This document shows, piece after piece, positions 45,301 through 57,190 of a stretch of DNA of 64,000 nucleotides. Positions within the stretch are counted from its first letter, which is position 1; every line of letters starts with the position of its first letter. Both the position numbers and the translations under genes were made by a program. The notes under the pieces are model-generated. The model did no database searches, was not told where the DNA came from, and saw only the letters and a program-made list of their open reading frames with translations. The stretch lies in assembly GCA_950295325.1 (NCBI GenBank), contig OX485806.1, positions 11,470,001 to 11,534,000 on the forward strand, given 5' to 3'. This DNA is from Polytrichum commune (lineage: Eukaryota; Streptophyta; Polytrichopsida; Polytrichales; Polytrichaceae).

Positions 45301-48300
45301 CCTCATTCTGACAAATTCTTTTCCCATCTACTAAGATTCAACTAAAAGACCTTGCCAATAACAATCCCACCAAGTGTATACTCTCCAAGATGCTTAACTA
45401 GGGAGAACACCCTCCACACCACTTCAGAATCCTATGCGTGGAAAAATAATTAAGTGATTTTGACAAATTGACAAAAAGGCAATGAACATTTTAGTGCAGA
45501 AACAAACCTGTAGTAACATAGCAAGAGGTGACGGAGCCACAAAGATTCATGACGCCAAAGGCAATCATCTCCTTGTTGCCATCAATGTGGTAATCCCGTA
45601 GTGCGGCAAATGTTCGCCCAATTGCCACCCCTTCTGTGAGTGCAATGAGAGCGGCAACAATGCCAATTTTTGCACCTGATGCCATAAGCGGTCCCGAGAG
45701 GAAAAGTTGATGAGCGGAGGGCGGATTTACTCCCTTCGTGATAGGTCCTACCTGAAAAGTTTGGCATTTCACCAATGACTAAGGTTAACATGTCTTAAAT
45801 GGTTAGTTTTTGTTGTTTGCCATAATTCTCAACTTGGATCTCATAATTAAGATCTTGCTTTATATCTGTGCATGTCATATGCAACTTTAGCGACAATCTA
45901 TGGAATTTTCAGATCTCCCTTCTTGCTTCCATGATTTTTTGAAGTCAAAAGTGCTGGAGCTGTAAAACAACCAGGTAGGGCCCCCACAATTATGTTGACT
46001 CTTAAGCCTAAAATGGTTAACAAATATTGAGGACGTAGTCTAATTTCTTTAAAACACAGGATGTTTTTTTGGAGTCTGTTCTTAGATCCACACCTAACCA
46101 CACACCACTCAAATATAGGTGTGCAATTAAGATAACCAAATTAAACACGTTTGCCTACCATTTGTATAGAACTCAAAGGATTAATGTTCAAGAGAGGACT
46201 GCAACATTTGAACTGATTGTAAGAAAAGGTAATAAGAACTTACAATTTTCACTCCATGCTGATCAGCTCGTGTGAGAAAGACGCACAAAGTTGCAAGGAT
46301 AACAGAAGTGAGGGGTGCAATTGCAGCTATCCAGAAGAGCTTCTTCTTCTTTTTGGCCTGTGTCATTTCCCAAACAAACGAATTCAGGAAACAGTAGAAG
46401 GCAGATCCCAAAAAGGGAAAAAAACCAAAAAACCAAAAAACCAAAAAAAAGTATATAGATAGAAGGGTTTAGAATTTAGGGTTCATGAATTTGGAAAGAA
46501 ACAGAATAGGAAAAGGGCGCACCAGGTATTTCGTGCCCAAGAGAAATGCCAAAAATGCAAGTCCGATCACAATCGACCTCCAGTTCCACTGCATGAAATT
46601 CGTACTAAGATCATTGATGATTGTATTTCTTAATATCAACTGACCTGGAAGTCAGTACAGACTTGGACAAATTTAACAGCGGACCCACTACACTGTACGT
46701 TCAGATCTAATTGAGCACGTCTATGCCTAAATTCAGTTTCCATGCAATCTTTTTGGACACCCCTGTCATTGTCATTCCTCAAGTACCGTGCAATAACTGG
46801 TCAAACCACCGTTTGGACCTCAAGCAGAGCAAGTGTAGTGGTCCTTTTGAAATTCTAGACCTTGTACCTTGAGCCAAATAAATCCACTTTAGTGGACAAT
46901 GCCTGCAGTCACAAAAAAAATTGCATCCAACCAAGCCACGTGCTACAATAAACTAAGTGTCTAGGAATGGCACCGTGTACTCACACTCACTATGACAAGA
47001 GAAAACTAGCTAGTAAACAATGAATTTGAATTTCCATTACCTGATCAAGGTGCCCAAAAACTGATTTCATGACCGAGATGAAGTCAGTGGCAGTAGTGAA
47101 GTCTGTGATGTTAAGCAGGCCCTTCAACTGCTGCAAGGCAATGGTGACTGCCGCACCTGCCATGAAGCCTACAATGGCCGCATGCGATAAAAACTCTGTA
47201 ATAAAACCCAACCTGCAGCATTTGCCAGACCGCCATTAAGAAAAAATGGACAAGATATAAACCTTGAATCAATACGGGGAAACAATGTATAGAAAATCAT
47301 AATTTGATGTGATTATTTTATCCAGCCAACAAGGAAACACACAATTAAATAAAGCTGGTAGCAGAATGGAAGACTCAGACTGACCTAAGAATTCCCAAGC
47401 CAGCCTGGAAAATGCCAGCGAAAAATGTGGCAGTGAAAGCTAGGTGTAAGTAAGTGGTTGGCTCTTTTGTAGGGCTGACTTCTTGCTTCAACAGTGTTCC
47501 TAACAAGAGTGACACCACAGCTACAGGACCAATGGCTATGTCGCGAGAACTTCCAAGCACCGCGTAGATCAGGGGCGGCACAAAACTTGAATCTATTGCA
47601 CACAAACAAGACAAAAAACAATTTAGTGAACTCAAACTTCCACTTTGCGCCAAGGTCATTTCATAGTGCTGAGAAGTTAATCACTTGACTAAGCAAATGA
47701 GTATGATGAATTTTCAAAATTTAACTCACATAAACCATTCACAGGTGGCACTCCCGCTAGTTTTGCATATCCAAGATCCTGTATTCACAACAACATACAT
47801 AAATTATCAGGTGCCTAATCTTTCTTTACATCCTAAAGGTGCAGAAAATTACACCAGTCTTACTTGCCTATGAATTTGTTTAATTTCAGATACGGAGGAG
47901 CTAAGTTGCACAACTGGACAAAACAAACCCTATGTGAAAATGATTCGTATCTTATAGTATATTCCAATTTGTGAGGATTGTTCCATCATGAAAATTTACG
48001 TATTTAGAGCTAATTCACAATAAGGCATGTGGGCCTAATTTGGTTACTTATCTTGATCGGACACCTATATTTGAGTGGAATATGGGTAGGTGTGGATCTA
48101 AGAACAGAGACCACAAAATCATTGTATGATTAATAAAGAATGGTCTCCATGCTCAACATCGGTTAACAACTCTAGATTCAGTCATGAACATAAATTAGGG
48201 GGGGGACCTATAAGACCACTTAATAAGAATCTTCTCTTTGATAATGAATAAGATCAATTCATATGAGCTCCAAACCAAATTATGAGGAAATGGCTACAGC

Positions 48301-48815
48301 TTCAATTTGGGCTTGCTAATTCATCTCGTGCTAATTGCATGTATAATGTCCTAGGAGAAGTGGGTGCAGAGCTAGAAGCACGCTAGAAGTGTCCGTTTTT
48401 GGCCCACTTATGTTAATCGCACAATGTTCCAAAAAAGTGCAACCTCCACAAACAGGCTGTACAAAGTTACAGGATAGTTTACTTGCAATGGGTCTGATCA
48501 TGATGATACCTGAGGTATGGCGAGACTGGCGATGGTGAGGCCGGCAATTAAATCACCACCAAACTTTTTAGGTGTATATGTGGTGATCCACTCCAGTATG
48601 GGAAACACAAATTTGAGGCCCAAAATGCCCTTTTGCCTCTTACTCTGGCCTTTGAATTTGTCAAGAGGAGCATCATAGAAAAAAGTTTCCCGTACCGCGA
48701 CTGCGATTTCTTTTACAATGCTGCCCTTGGGAGGCACTTTCACCTTGTGCACCAGAGGCATCTCCTCATTATTGAACTTCCTAACCCCATTCTCATCGTG
48801 CACATTGGACGCCAT
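42345..48815 (-). CDS. Sulfate transporter, SULTR group 3
   Basis: Complete SLC26-type anion transporter of 652 residues. Eleven coding exons join without a break: 48815-48510, 47778-47730, 47592-47385, 47212-47041, 46588-46523, 46357-46244, 45751-45508, 44693-44407, 43812-43536, 43186-43110, 42503-42345. All ten introns are GT-AG. The start context is AAT-ATG-G. Residues 1-80 are a cytosolic N-terminus ([22 protein letters not shown]). [20 protein letters not shown] (117-136) is the family signature, followed by about ten membrane segments ([49 protein letters not shown]). A STAS domain fills the last 140 residues with DTSG at 580-583, whose Thr is conserved in plant sulfate transporters. 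Group 3 members move sulfate, some at the chloroplast envelope, and some move phosphate. The sequence resembles group 3 best, but the exact subgroup and substrate are not decided. Confidence 0.95.
43279..43481. mobile_element. Hairpin MITE family E, in intron 9
   Basis: Perfect 22-bp inverted repeats (43279-43300 and 43460-43481, starting GATTATCCGAATTAG) bound a 203-bp element that shares TAATTCCAAATAGTAAC and the TTTACCAAGCAAAGTCATT core with the other family E copies. It lies entirely in the intron between exons 9 and 10 and leaves the splice sites untouched. The perfect ends suggest a fairly recent insertion. Confidence 0.8.
44930..45240 (-). repeat. Repeat family D in intron 7
   Basis: Contains TGAGATGATTGCCAAATCC, CCTCATAATTTTCAGAGCTC, AAGTTTATGTTGACTATTGAG, GAATGGTCAACAAAGTC and TTCTTAGATCCAC in the same order as 34845-35190. 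It makes up much of the 814-bp intron between exons 7 and 8. Confidence 0.65.
45890..46140 (-). repeat. Repeat family D in intron 6
   Basis: Carries ATTATGTTGACTCTTAAGCC, AAATGGTTAACAAATATTGAGG, TTCTTAGATCCACACCTAACC and ACACCACTCAAATATAGGTG. A partial copy in the same orientation as the one in intron 7. Confidence 0.6.
48024..48410 (+). repeat. Repeat family D in intron 1
   Basis: The best preserved copy: GTGGGCCTAATTTGGTTACT, ACACCTATATTTGAGTGG, AGGTGTGGATCTAAGAAC, ATATGAGCTCCAAACC, TTATGAGGAAATGGCTAC, GAGAAGTGGGTGCAGAG, ending TTGGCCCAC. The outer GTGGGCC / GGCCCAC may be short terminal inverted repeats. It fills about half of intron 1, between exons 1 and 2. Confidence 0.7.
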
Positions 48816-50750
48816 ATTTCCTCACCTGTTCAAATTTCCATCAACATTTTCAAAAACAGTCCATCCATAATACTCACAAAACATCACAAGTGTTGAGAGG
48901 AATTCAGACAACATACTTGACATGAAAGAGGATTCAAACATTAGACAATACCAAAGTAAAAATGCAATTACGCTGGGGATGCGAGTATGTAGAAAAAGAA
49001 TAATGAGGTTTGGTTGGCTATGACGTGATTACATTAACCATTCTCAACAGTCACTCCATAATACTCAACAACGACATTACAAGTGGAAGAGGAATTAAAA
49101 AAACTTAAATGGCAACTTTAGAGTAGGATTCAGAGAGTTTGACCGAATCAAATTAAATGGCAACTTTCCTACACAGATGAACAACTACCCGGGGTGCCAG
49201 TGTGTAGAAGAAATAAATGATTTAGTTTGGTGTGAATTTTTCCCTTGTTAAGGAGCCATGATGGTGTCAAGCTACATTGGCCTTGTGCAATTCAATTCCA
49301 CAATCTAAGCTTGTCAATCCACAACAATGACACAGAAGTGTTACAAGGGAATTAAGACAGTAGACTTGACATGAAGTAGGATTTAAGGAATTATGCCATA
49401 CCCGAAGTCGATTGCACCAACTACACCACTACGTAGATGAACAACTTACCCGGGGAAGCAAGTATGTAAAAAAGAAAATCATGTAGTTTGGTGGAATATT
49501 GCCCTTCTTAACAAGACGTAAAATTCTACAACCTGAGGTTATTCATGATGACAAGTTCAACTTCGTGAGCTTCAATCTCTCGGAAGGAACTTAGAGCATA
49601 ATGTAGCTGGGTCATTACCAAAAACTCAAAAGATACATATACATATATATATATATATAACCTTGTGTATAATCTCTGACACCATCTCCGGACAGCAACC
49701 ATAAAAAGGGAAATTCAAAATGAAAAAAACTCGGAAGCTTAGACAACAATGCCAGGCCAGGACTTTGAAGTTTAACCACCCACAACGGCGTTTCACCAAT
49801 GCAGGTGCCGAAAGAAGAGAGCCTGGGAGCCAAGGGAATCCCAATTGCGACAACCCATAAGTTGCATCAAAACTCACCAAAATTCTTCAAAGTGGTAAAC
49901 CGACCTCCGCCGAACCTTCAAACAAACTCGGGAGCCAGACAGACAGACAGATGCTTCACAACCTCGAAGTCAGTTTCCCAGTTCTCTATCACCCTCAAAA
50001 ATCAACCTCAAGTTTTGTTTTTAGATGATGATGGTCCCTCATCAAACTGCCGCTGGCCGATTCCTTCTTCCGACATTTTTTGAATCCCTCCATTCTTCTT
50101 TCTCTCTCCTCAGGTTTCTTTGAAGCTAAGAACCCGGAGCTCTCAAGCATTGACACTAACTTAACCCCCAACAACAATTTTCTATCACCTCGCAGCTACC
50201 ACAAACAAACAAACCGAAGGAAGAGGAGGAGAAACCATGAGAATACACAAAGCTAGGCAGAGGTATAGGAAACGCTGCAAATAACAACCAAGCAAGTAGA
50301 CCAGTTATCACAAAGGTGGAAGTGGAGAACACCAAACTCTCTTTCGTTGAATTCACATACCCAAGTTGCAAGATCCTTCCAATTCCGTCACAAGCCCGCC
50401 CCTATGTCGCAGTGCTTGTTTTCCCACCGAGTCCTAAAACCCTGCTCCTAACCCAAAACCCCCCACCACCACCACCGCTGCCGCCGCCATCACCACCGCC
50501 CCCCTCTTCCGAAACTCCCAAATTCCCCAAACTCTTCACACCACTAACCAAAAACCAATCCTCCCGCCGTAATGGACACACACCCAAAATTGAATGAGTC
50601 CAAGTACACTTGGCAGTCAGACTTGCTGCGAGGGAAGGACTTCAACCCAATGATGCGTCTTCAGTATATGAATGTGTATATGAATGTGTATATGAATGAT
50701 AGAGTATGTAATACGTTGAGCTCAGAAAAGACTGAGTTGCAGGGAGAGTG
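48816..50750 (-). other. 5' leader region of the transporter gene
   Basis: No protein is supported in the 1.9 kb between the start codon and the TATA-like box. A good 3' splice site (TTTGAACAG, ending at 48826) lies ten bases before the ATG, so the leader probably contains an intron; the matching donor cannot be fixed (GTATGT near 50350 is one option). A Pro-rich frame at 50316-50597 (+) is read over a CCACCACCACC tract. A TA run is at about 49640-49660. Confidence 0.4.
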
Positions 50751-50866
50751 AGTGGTTTTATATGTGAGGAAGAGGGAAGGGAGAGAAGGAAGGGGAGGAG
50801 AAGGAGAAGGAGAAGGAAGTGGGAGTAGGACGTAGCATGGGCCTGTGGATGGGTTTTATAGCGCCA
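50751..50866 (-). promoter_or_regulatory. Probable promoter of the transporter gene
   Basis: Two TATA-like boxes on the minus strand: CATATAAAACC (about 50754-50765) and GCTATAAAACC (about 50852-50862). Between them lies a pyrimidine-rich tract (CTCCTTCTCCTTCTCC) of the kind often found at plant promoters. The first box predicts a start near 50722-50730. Assignment to the transporter gene rests on strand and the absence of another gene between them. Confidence 0.5.
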
Positions 50867-51331
50867 AATGTAATGTGGGTAACAAGGGAGTGTGATGCGG
50901 GATCAGGGACTGTGAAAAAACAAACTGCGGGAAAAGAGGAAAAAGGCCGGTTCTGAGTCATTCTCCTGCAGGAATCCGACTCATGCATTGGTCACCTGTT
51001 TCATTGTGTATGTAGTGTTGTGTAATTGTTGGGCTGTCATGAATCATTGCGTTACTTTCTTTCTTGTTACCGTATGGTTGGATGATGCTGTTGGTATAAT
51101 GAGGAAGGTTTCTAGGTTAGGTGCCCAGATGGTTACTTGTTCTTCGCTTGGCTGCGCATTGGAAGTAGAGGAAGGTTCGGGCTGTGCATTCGCGGTGGGC
51201 CGGCGAGACACAGGAGGGAGAGAGAGAGAGGATCTTTCGCTTCTTTCTTTGGGGCTTTCCTTTCTTCTGTCAGTTTTTTACTAAGAACCTACCCAAGAGC
51301 TTACGTACATTACAACAGGTCCACTAACGTA
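50867..51331. other. Intergenic, upstream of promoter
   Basis: Contains a GAGAGAGAGAG run near 51213. No coding sequence is supported. Confidence 0.35.
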
Positions 51332-51449
51332 GTTTCCATGTAGGCCGCTTGCCCACCAGATTCTCAGATTCTAGTGAATATGTAGATTCCACCTGGTGGA
51401 AATCTACATTTCCACTAGAATCAAATGAGCGAGCAGCATGCATGGAAAC
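51332..51449. mobile_element. Short hairpin MITE with TA flanks
   Basis: A 118-bp unit from GTTTCCATG to the inverse CATGGAAAC, flanked on both sides by TA. Its centre is a near-perfect hairpin (TGTAGATTCCACC / TGGTGGAAATCTACA). One arm recurs near 2932-2990 (TAGTTTCCATGTCGGCC). It is non-coding. Confidence 0.7.
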
Positions 51450-51583
51450 TAGCCCTAAGTGCACAAAAGGGGATTCTTAAAGCGGTCACATAGTTTGTTA
51501 AATCAATCACAAATATTGACGCATGGTCATATGACCTGCCAAACTGTGAATTCTCATCACACACATGAAGAGGAGCCATGCAT

Positions 51584-51966
51584 CATTCAGTTGCATGGTT
51601 GTGTTTCATTTTGTATTTAGCATGTGACATGGGCCTCCACTATTTTACCTTCACGGGAACAAACCTAGAAAATAGGAGGAAACTGACACTAGTACGAAGA
51701 ATGAATAGTGCCGGTATAAATAGTATGAATATTATGGATAATGTTGGTATTTTTAGTGAATGTGTTGTTATTAATAATAATTTTATGAATAATACTGGGA
51801 TGAATAGTGGATCGTGTGAATAGTGCTGGGAGTATAACTCCACCCAAATTTCCAAGTGTTAGCTTGAATGTATGAATAGTAAATGAATATTCTTACTTGG
51901 CCCACAAAATATAATTGACATATTCTAGGGTCATGGAACAAGCCCACATGGTTGAATAATGTTATG
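51584..51966 (+). repeat. Direct repeat H, copy 1
   Basis: Shares with 58437-58830, in order: TTTAGCAT.TGACATGGGCC, CCTCCACTATTT, GAAAATAGGA, a GAATAGTG-rich centre, GTGTTGGGAGTATAAC-like, and AATTGACATATTCTAGGGTC followed by GGTTGAATAATGTTATG. The centre consists of degenerate short units (GAATAGTG, GAATAATG) that differ between copies. Confidence 0.8.
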
Positions 51967-52097
51967 GCAAGGTATTAGGTTTGTGTTAGAATTAATAAAT
52001 TTGACCAACTTGGAAGACATGTCGAAGCTTAGTCGACACCTTACATCATGATTGTGGTAGTTTTAACCAATGTGTGGTTGATTTGACAATCCCCACA

Positions 52098-52304
52098 CTG
52101 AATATTGTATTTAGTGTCACTTGCTATTTGGAATTATGCAATGCTATATCTCTATTTAAAATATATCTCATATTTTGCCAACAATTGTCAAATTGGTTGT
52201 TTGGACGTTATAGAAACATTAACAACTTTACTTGGTAGAAATTACATGAATAGCAAAAAAGATATAGCATTGTGTAACTCCAAATAGTAAGTGACACTAA
52301 ATAA
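52098..52304. repeat. Hairpin MITE family E, copy
   Basis: Arms of about 45 bp (TTAGTGTCACTTGCTATTTGG on the left; inverse CCAAATAGTAAGTGACACTAA on the right) around the core AACATTAACAACTTTACTTGG. It is non-coding. Confidence 0.75.
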
Positions 52305-54656
52305 TCCCATAATTGAGTGGCTAGGGCTAGACGGGGTGAATAATGCCAACACGATTCAGTTTTGTCACACTTACCGAGGGGGCTTACTAAGTCAAAACCC
52401 ACCCCTTTAGGTTTGTTGTTGGTTTATACTAATTTAAGTACATTTGACTAATTTGGGTTCTTGTTTGATCCAGGGGTTAATATTTCAAAAGATAGCAAAC
52501 TTCAGGTTGTATATTAACAAAGAACATTTTTCATCCTCCCCCTTGGTGAGGGGTTGTGAACAATACCTACCAAAGGGGAGGGTAAACCATGGGAGAGGAG
52601 GGTAAACCATACTCATCATTAATGTAGATCATGGATGTTCCTATTTTAAGGAAAAAGTAACTCTTAGGTTTATCATGATTGGAGACCCCAAGTTGGTCCA
52701 GTGAGCATAAATTGGGATGGGCCAACAACAAACCTATAAGGGGCATGCTTTTAATGTTCCCCCTTGGTAGGTGTTATGAAACAAAACCATCTGGACACTT
52801 TGCCTTTTGAGATAGGCCTCAAAAGTATTAGCTAAGGTGGAAAGGTAGTCACTTCTGTAATAGCAAGTATACATCATTTTTTAAGTTGATTTTGATCCTG
52901 TAGTTAGCAACAAAGACCCCAAAATAGTGCAAGGGGACCCACACATCTACAGGGTCATGTTTTTACTAAACCCCCTTCACCTTAGTAACATTGGTGAGGG
53001 CCCTCAAAGACAAGGCCTCTACTCATGACCCTTTGATGCAATCTTTAAGTTGCCATATAAAGAGGGTCCCAGTGTGAGTTGGGGTTTTATTGAGTTAGGG
53101 TCACAAGAATCAAACAAGACACTTCTCAAGCTCTTCATCGTTGGTTCATCTAACCAAAAAAATTGCCACGGGGAAGACACATCACATGCATACGAACGTG
53201 AATATGATATGTGGAATAGTTGCATGCAGTGAGTAGGAAAAAACGTCCAAAACTCATGTTTGACCCGAAGTTGACATGTTTACAAAATCTAGACTTTTTG
53301 GTTAACTAGATCACATGGGCAGATTGTACTCGTTGTACTCATAATCTAGTATTTGCGTCCTCACCAGCTGATGTATCCAAACCCCACCGATCAAAACTCC
53401 TACAAACTTCTCCAAACATTTTCACCATGTTGGCTTGCGATCGAGTACATTCAATAATTCTTATTGGTCCCTCAACTACGCCACCCATCCCAAAAAAAAA
53501 TACAACAACATGGGGACGAAGAGACTCTTCACTCATGCGTGCTCCCTAGGGAGCTAACATTCACATCTATCTACCTCTAGTCTTGAGATGATTCGTACTA
53601 GGAGTTCAATACTTCAAAGGCTTTTCATGGTGGTGTAACAAACATGCATAGAAGCACCTTTGATTGTGAGACATTTTCTGACATTGTACTTGAAACCCTA
53701 CACGGCCATAAAGTTGGGTTAAGATTTATGGCATACATAGTCCAACATGAAGCCCCTTTGAAGCATGGTGTCCAAGATTCGGAACCATGTGGTCAAGACT
53801 TAGGGAGTAAAGCTTTAGTTGTGACATGTCAATACATGATTCGCCAAATGTTTTTTAAACCACAACCACCATAGTACCTCACCTATCGGTTTCAAACACT
53901 TCGGGTGTTGAAGTTGAGCTCAATTTTATGCCACGTCATCAACCTTTGCAAATGATCCGACCGACAATTTTGTTTGACACACAGCACCCACTCGCTCCAA
54001 AATAATAATTGATTGATGTTGATGAGGTCCAAGTTAGTACTCCTACAGTATTATAACTTGTAGTGGGTCCGCTAGCGACATTTCTCTTGCTCTCTCATAT
54101 GGGAGTGTGGGAACTAGCATAATGTATGCCTGCCATAAAACAGTCCCCGAGTCTCTTGTGTCATTATCAATAGGTTAGTGTTGAAATAAAGGTTGTAAAT
54201 GCACTTAACATTATCAAGCAATGTACGTTCGTTCATCGGGGTCTTAAGAGTACAATCGTGGGATGCCACAGCTAGTGCATAATCATTCTTCACTTATTTT
54301 GGTCACCTCTGCAAGATGAACAATACTCAATCTTAGTATTATTCAGTTTGTCGAGGTGAACAAACATGCGGGGTCATGCTACTAGGAAGTTATTGAATAT
54401 TATTAATGTGATACATGTTAGTCAAAACACATCAGTTGGCATGCCGTGTGGGGCCCAACAACGGTTGGGCAGGTTGTAACAGAATCTCTTATCATGTATG
54501 TTGGGTAGGTTCCAACAAAATCTTTGAAGTTCCCCCTTTTGGAAAGGGAGCTTTGCCCCTAGGTTATGTAATGTTAAAGCCATATCCCCTAACACAAATA
54601 TCATAATACAATTGATGGAGCTCACCTTTTGTCATGACGTATGCACAAAGACATCA
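52305..54656. other. Intergenic, no gene seen
   Basis: Short frames at 53339-53536 (-), 53644-53874 (+) and others have no recognised domain. No bounded repeat was found. Confidence 0.4.
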
Positions 54657-54675
54657 ACACACACACACACACACA
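54657..54675. repeat. CA microsatellite
   Basis: A run of about nine CA units directly upstream of the LINE tail. Confidence 0.8.
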
Positions 54676-54679
54676 AACT

Positions 54680-54936
54680 AACTACAATGTCTTAATATAC
54701 GCAACTAGAAACAAAAATTGGAAAGCTAAGTCCCTTATAGTAATCAATGTCGGCGTAAGGGGGAGCATACACACAACAATCATGAAACAACTCAAAGACA
54801 TTTAAATCCTACCCTTACAAATACATATATAATGAAAGACTTGCACCAAACCTCGATCAAAGACCTAACCAACTTTTCCCTAAACAAGAGGAAATTGGAC
54901 AATAAGAAAAACCCAATCGTAGCCCCCTCCCCATGC
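54680..54936 (+). mobile_element. LINE relic, copy 5 (C-terminal part)
   Basis: Frame 54680-54805 reads NYNVLIYAT, then NWKAKSLIVINVGVRGSIH, matching KYNPFINTV and the ITARFRGSIH segment of copy 1. After a frame change, from 54832, it reads MKDLHQTSIKDL and then SLNKRKLDNKKNPI, matching the LVLNKRKLENKQNPI tail of copy 1. This is the clearest protein-level match between two copies. The rest of the element is missing. Confidence 0.75.
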
Positions 54937-55369
54937 CTTTCCCCTGCAAACTTGGATTAGGTAGAAACACACCACTTGAGTCCACCCACGTGGAGGGCAA
55001 TGTCAAATTTTTATTAAATTGCGTAAGAAAAAAATATAGGGTGTTTTTAATTCAAGGGAGAGGAAAATTATACAAATTCTGGAATTATTATAGCTTGGAT
55101 GAAATGACCCGCATAATAGTAAGTGAAAAATATAGGTAGTATTTAATTTTTATTAATGTAGTAAGGTCTATTATATTTGGAGGAATGAAGAATATATGTA
55201 AGGTTCAATGAATGTCTTTGGATTGGATGAGAAGTTGCCTTAATTGACTAAAAGTCATCAAATTTAGATGTTGGCAAGCTTGGTCACTGAGAATTTCAAG
55301 ATAGTGCTAGATTGTTTCGAGATAATGATGCAACTAGGTACCATTCAAATTTATTTGCACATACTGTTA
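54937..55369. other. Intergenic, no gene seen
   Basis: AT-rich sequence with no supported feature. Confidence 0.35.
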
Positions 55370-55961
55370 GGACCGCTTCACACTATGGCCGAAGGTTAAC
55401 ATGCCGTTAGTTTCCACCAATCAGATTGCAACAAACCAAGAATTCAGCCTCTCGACCCTTCACACACTAGCGGCCAAAGTCCAAAGGCCATCGCTCTCCA
55501 AAATGCCTTCATGGCAATATTTTTTTTTACCAAGGCGATGGACTCTTAAAGGAAGTTTGGGTCGGATAGGAATGGAAACCCAAACTATGGTCAAGAGGTT
55601 ATCGATTTTTTATCATTAAAAATTTTCAAAAACTAACAAGATCTTGGCCGTTAGATTGGAGGGGTTGTTTTGGGTAGGGAATAAAGTGTGATGCTCCTCC
55701 TTCATGGGATGGGTTTGGACTTTGGGCTTGGCCCTTGCAGGCTTCACACTATGGTTGTCCAAGTCGAGAGGTTGTGGGAGTTCATGGCCAAAGATTTGGA
55801 CTATGGGCTTAGCCTTTGGAGGCTTCACACTATGCCCGGCTGAAGGCTCCAATTCCTATATTTTATTGGCTATTTGCAACCCGTTTCTTTGGACTCTCAA
55901 CAAAGTTTGGCCATTCAATCCACGGCCTCTCAACTTAGACGACCATAATGCGAAGTGGCCC
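55370..55961. mobile_element. Tourist-like MITE, family A copy 3
   Basis: A 592-bp element from GGACCGCTTCACACTATGG to CCATAATGCGAAGTGGCCC, flanked by TTA on both sides. It is in the opposite orientation to the other two family A copies. It is non-coding. Confidence 0.9.
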
Positions 55962-57039
55962 TTAGTGTGTTGTTGTCATTTTGTTTATGAATTAACGTCA
56001 ATTTATGTCAAAAATCCAAAATTATGATAAATGGTACAATTTGCAAACAAAGTAGAGTCTATAAAATAAATTTATAGTATACATTATATCTACCTATAGG
56101 GTCTTGGAAAATAACTCAAAATACCATTTCATCTACTAATAGGCTATCAATTATTCAAGAAATTTAGATAATTAGCCCATCTTTAATTAACTCATGACCA
56201 CATGTTGTTTACAAAAGTATATAGCTTTGTGATCTCCCTGTGAGTCCACCCTTTGAAAGAAAGAGACTAAACCATGTAATCATACCCAACTCACATGCAT
56301 AAATAACTTGGCAAACGAGCTCATATTAGTGTAGAATACACCAATGTTTCTAATTTGTTTACTTCCTTTTCCTTGTCATCCAAAGAAGATTTTCCATGAT
56401 AACTGTAAAACTCCGACTTGTTCATGAAAGTAATTACATAATACTTACATATTCTATAATCATGAATTTAAACATGTGATCATATTTATTATTTCATATT
56501 ATATTCTTAAATTTTGTGTTGTTGCTAATTGAGGAGGATTTCAAGACATCCTAGCATGTAGTTTTTGGCCACTCTATAAATAAAAAATAACCTTTTGAAG
56601 TGTCGATTTGCATGTGTGTTTGAAACTAAACCCTTTATAAGGGTCCCTTTTGGGTTAGGGTAAAAAACTTGACAATCAATAGGTGTATGTATCAATTATG
56701 GCCCTTCTCAAGTGTTGTAAAGACCCGTTCCCGACCAAGTCCAAGAGAAAGCTCTTTTAGCTTTGTGTTCACATTCATGGAAGTAATGTAGTCCAAAGGA
56801 AATTTGCCTTTCATTATTGTACCATCAAGACGTGGTGCATGAAAGTAAGGGCAAATAACCCTTCTCAAGTGGTGTGGCCCATTGCATCTAGCGCATCTAA
56901 TAAGATATCTCTACACTAGCTTGATGGAGTGAACAAACACTATATTCTATATCTAATTTAGTGTATCTCACATTATTCATCATTCATTACCCATAAACGA
57001 TCTTGCAATCACTAGACGACAACCATAGATGATGGTATG
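55962..57039. other. Intergenic, no gene seen
   Basis: AT-rich sequence with no supported feature. Confidence 0.35.
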
Positions 57040-57190
57040 GAAAACTTGTTTTTTGGGGGTTTGGAACACATGAGGCGTTTGACCACCTGGCTAGTTATTA
57101 TGTCAAGTAGAGAGAAGATTTCATGGTCAGGAATCGAACCGCCATCCACTCCATTTAGTTTTGGGTACTTCTCCACTATCATGCACTAGT
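57040..57190 (-). repeat. SINE-like element (candidate)
   Basis: On the minus strand ATGATAGTGGAGAAG (A-box-like) is followed about 40 bp later by a perfect B-box, GGTTCGATTCC. This suggests a tRNA-derived SINE head. The 3' end and target duplication are not resolved. Confidence 0.45.

Noticed and set aside
50316-50597. A Pro-rich 93-codon frame resembling a transit peptide or cell-wall protein
   Set aside because: The Pro run comes from a CCACCACC tract in the probable leader region of the minus-strand transporter gene; no start context, exon partner or domain supports it.
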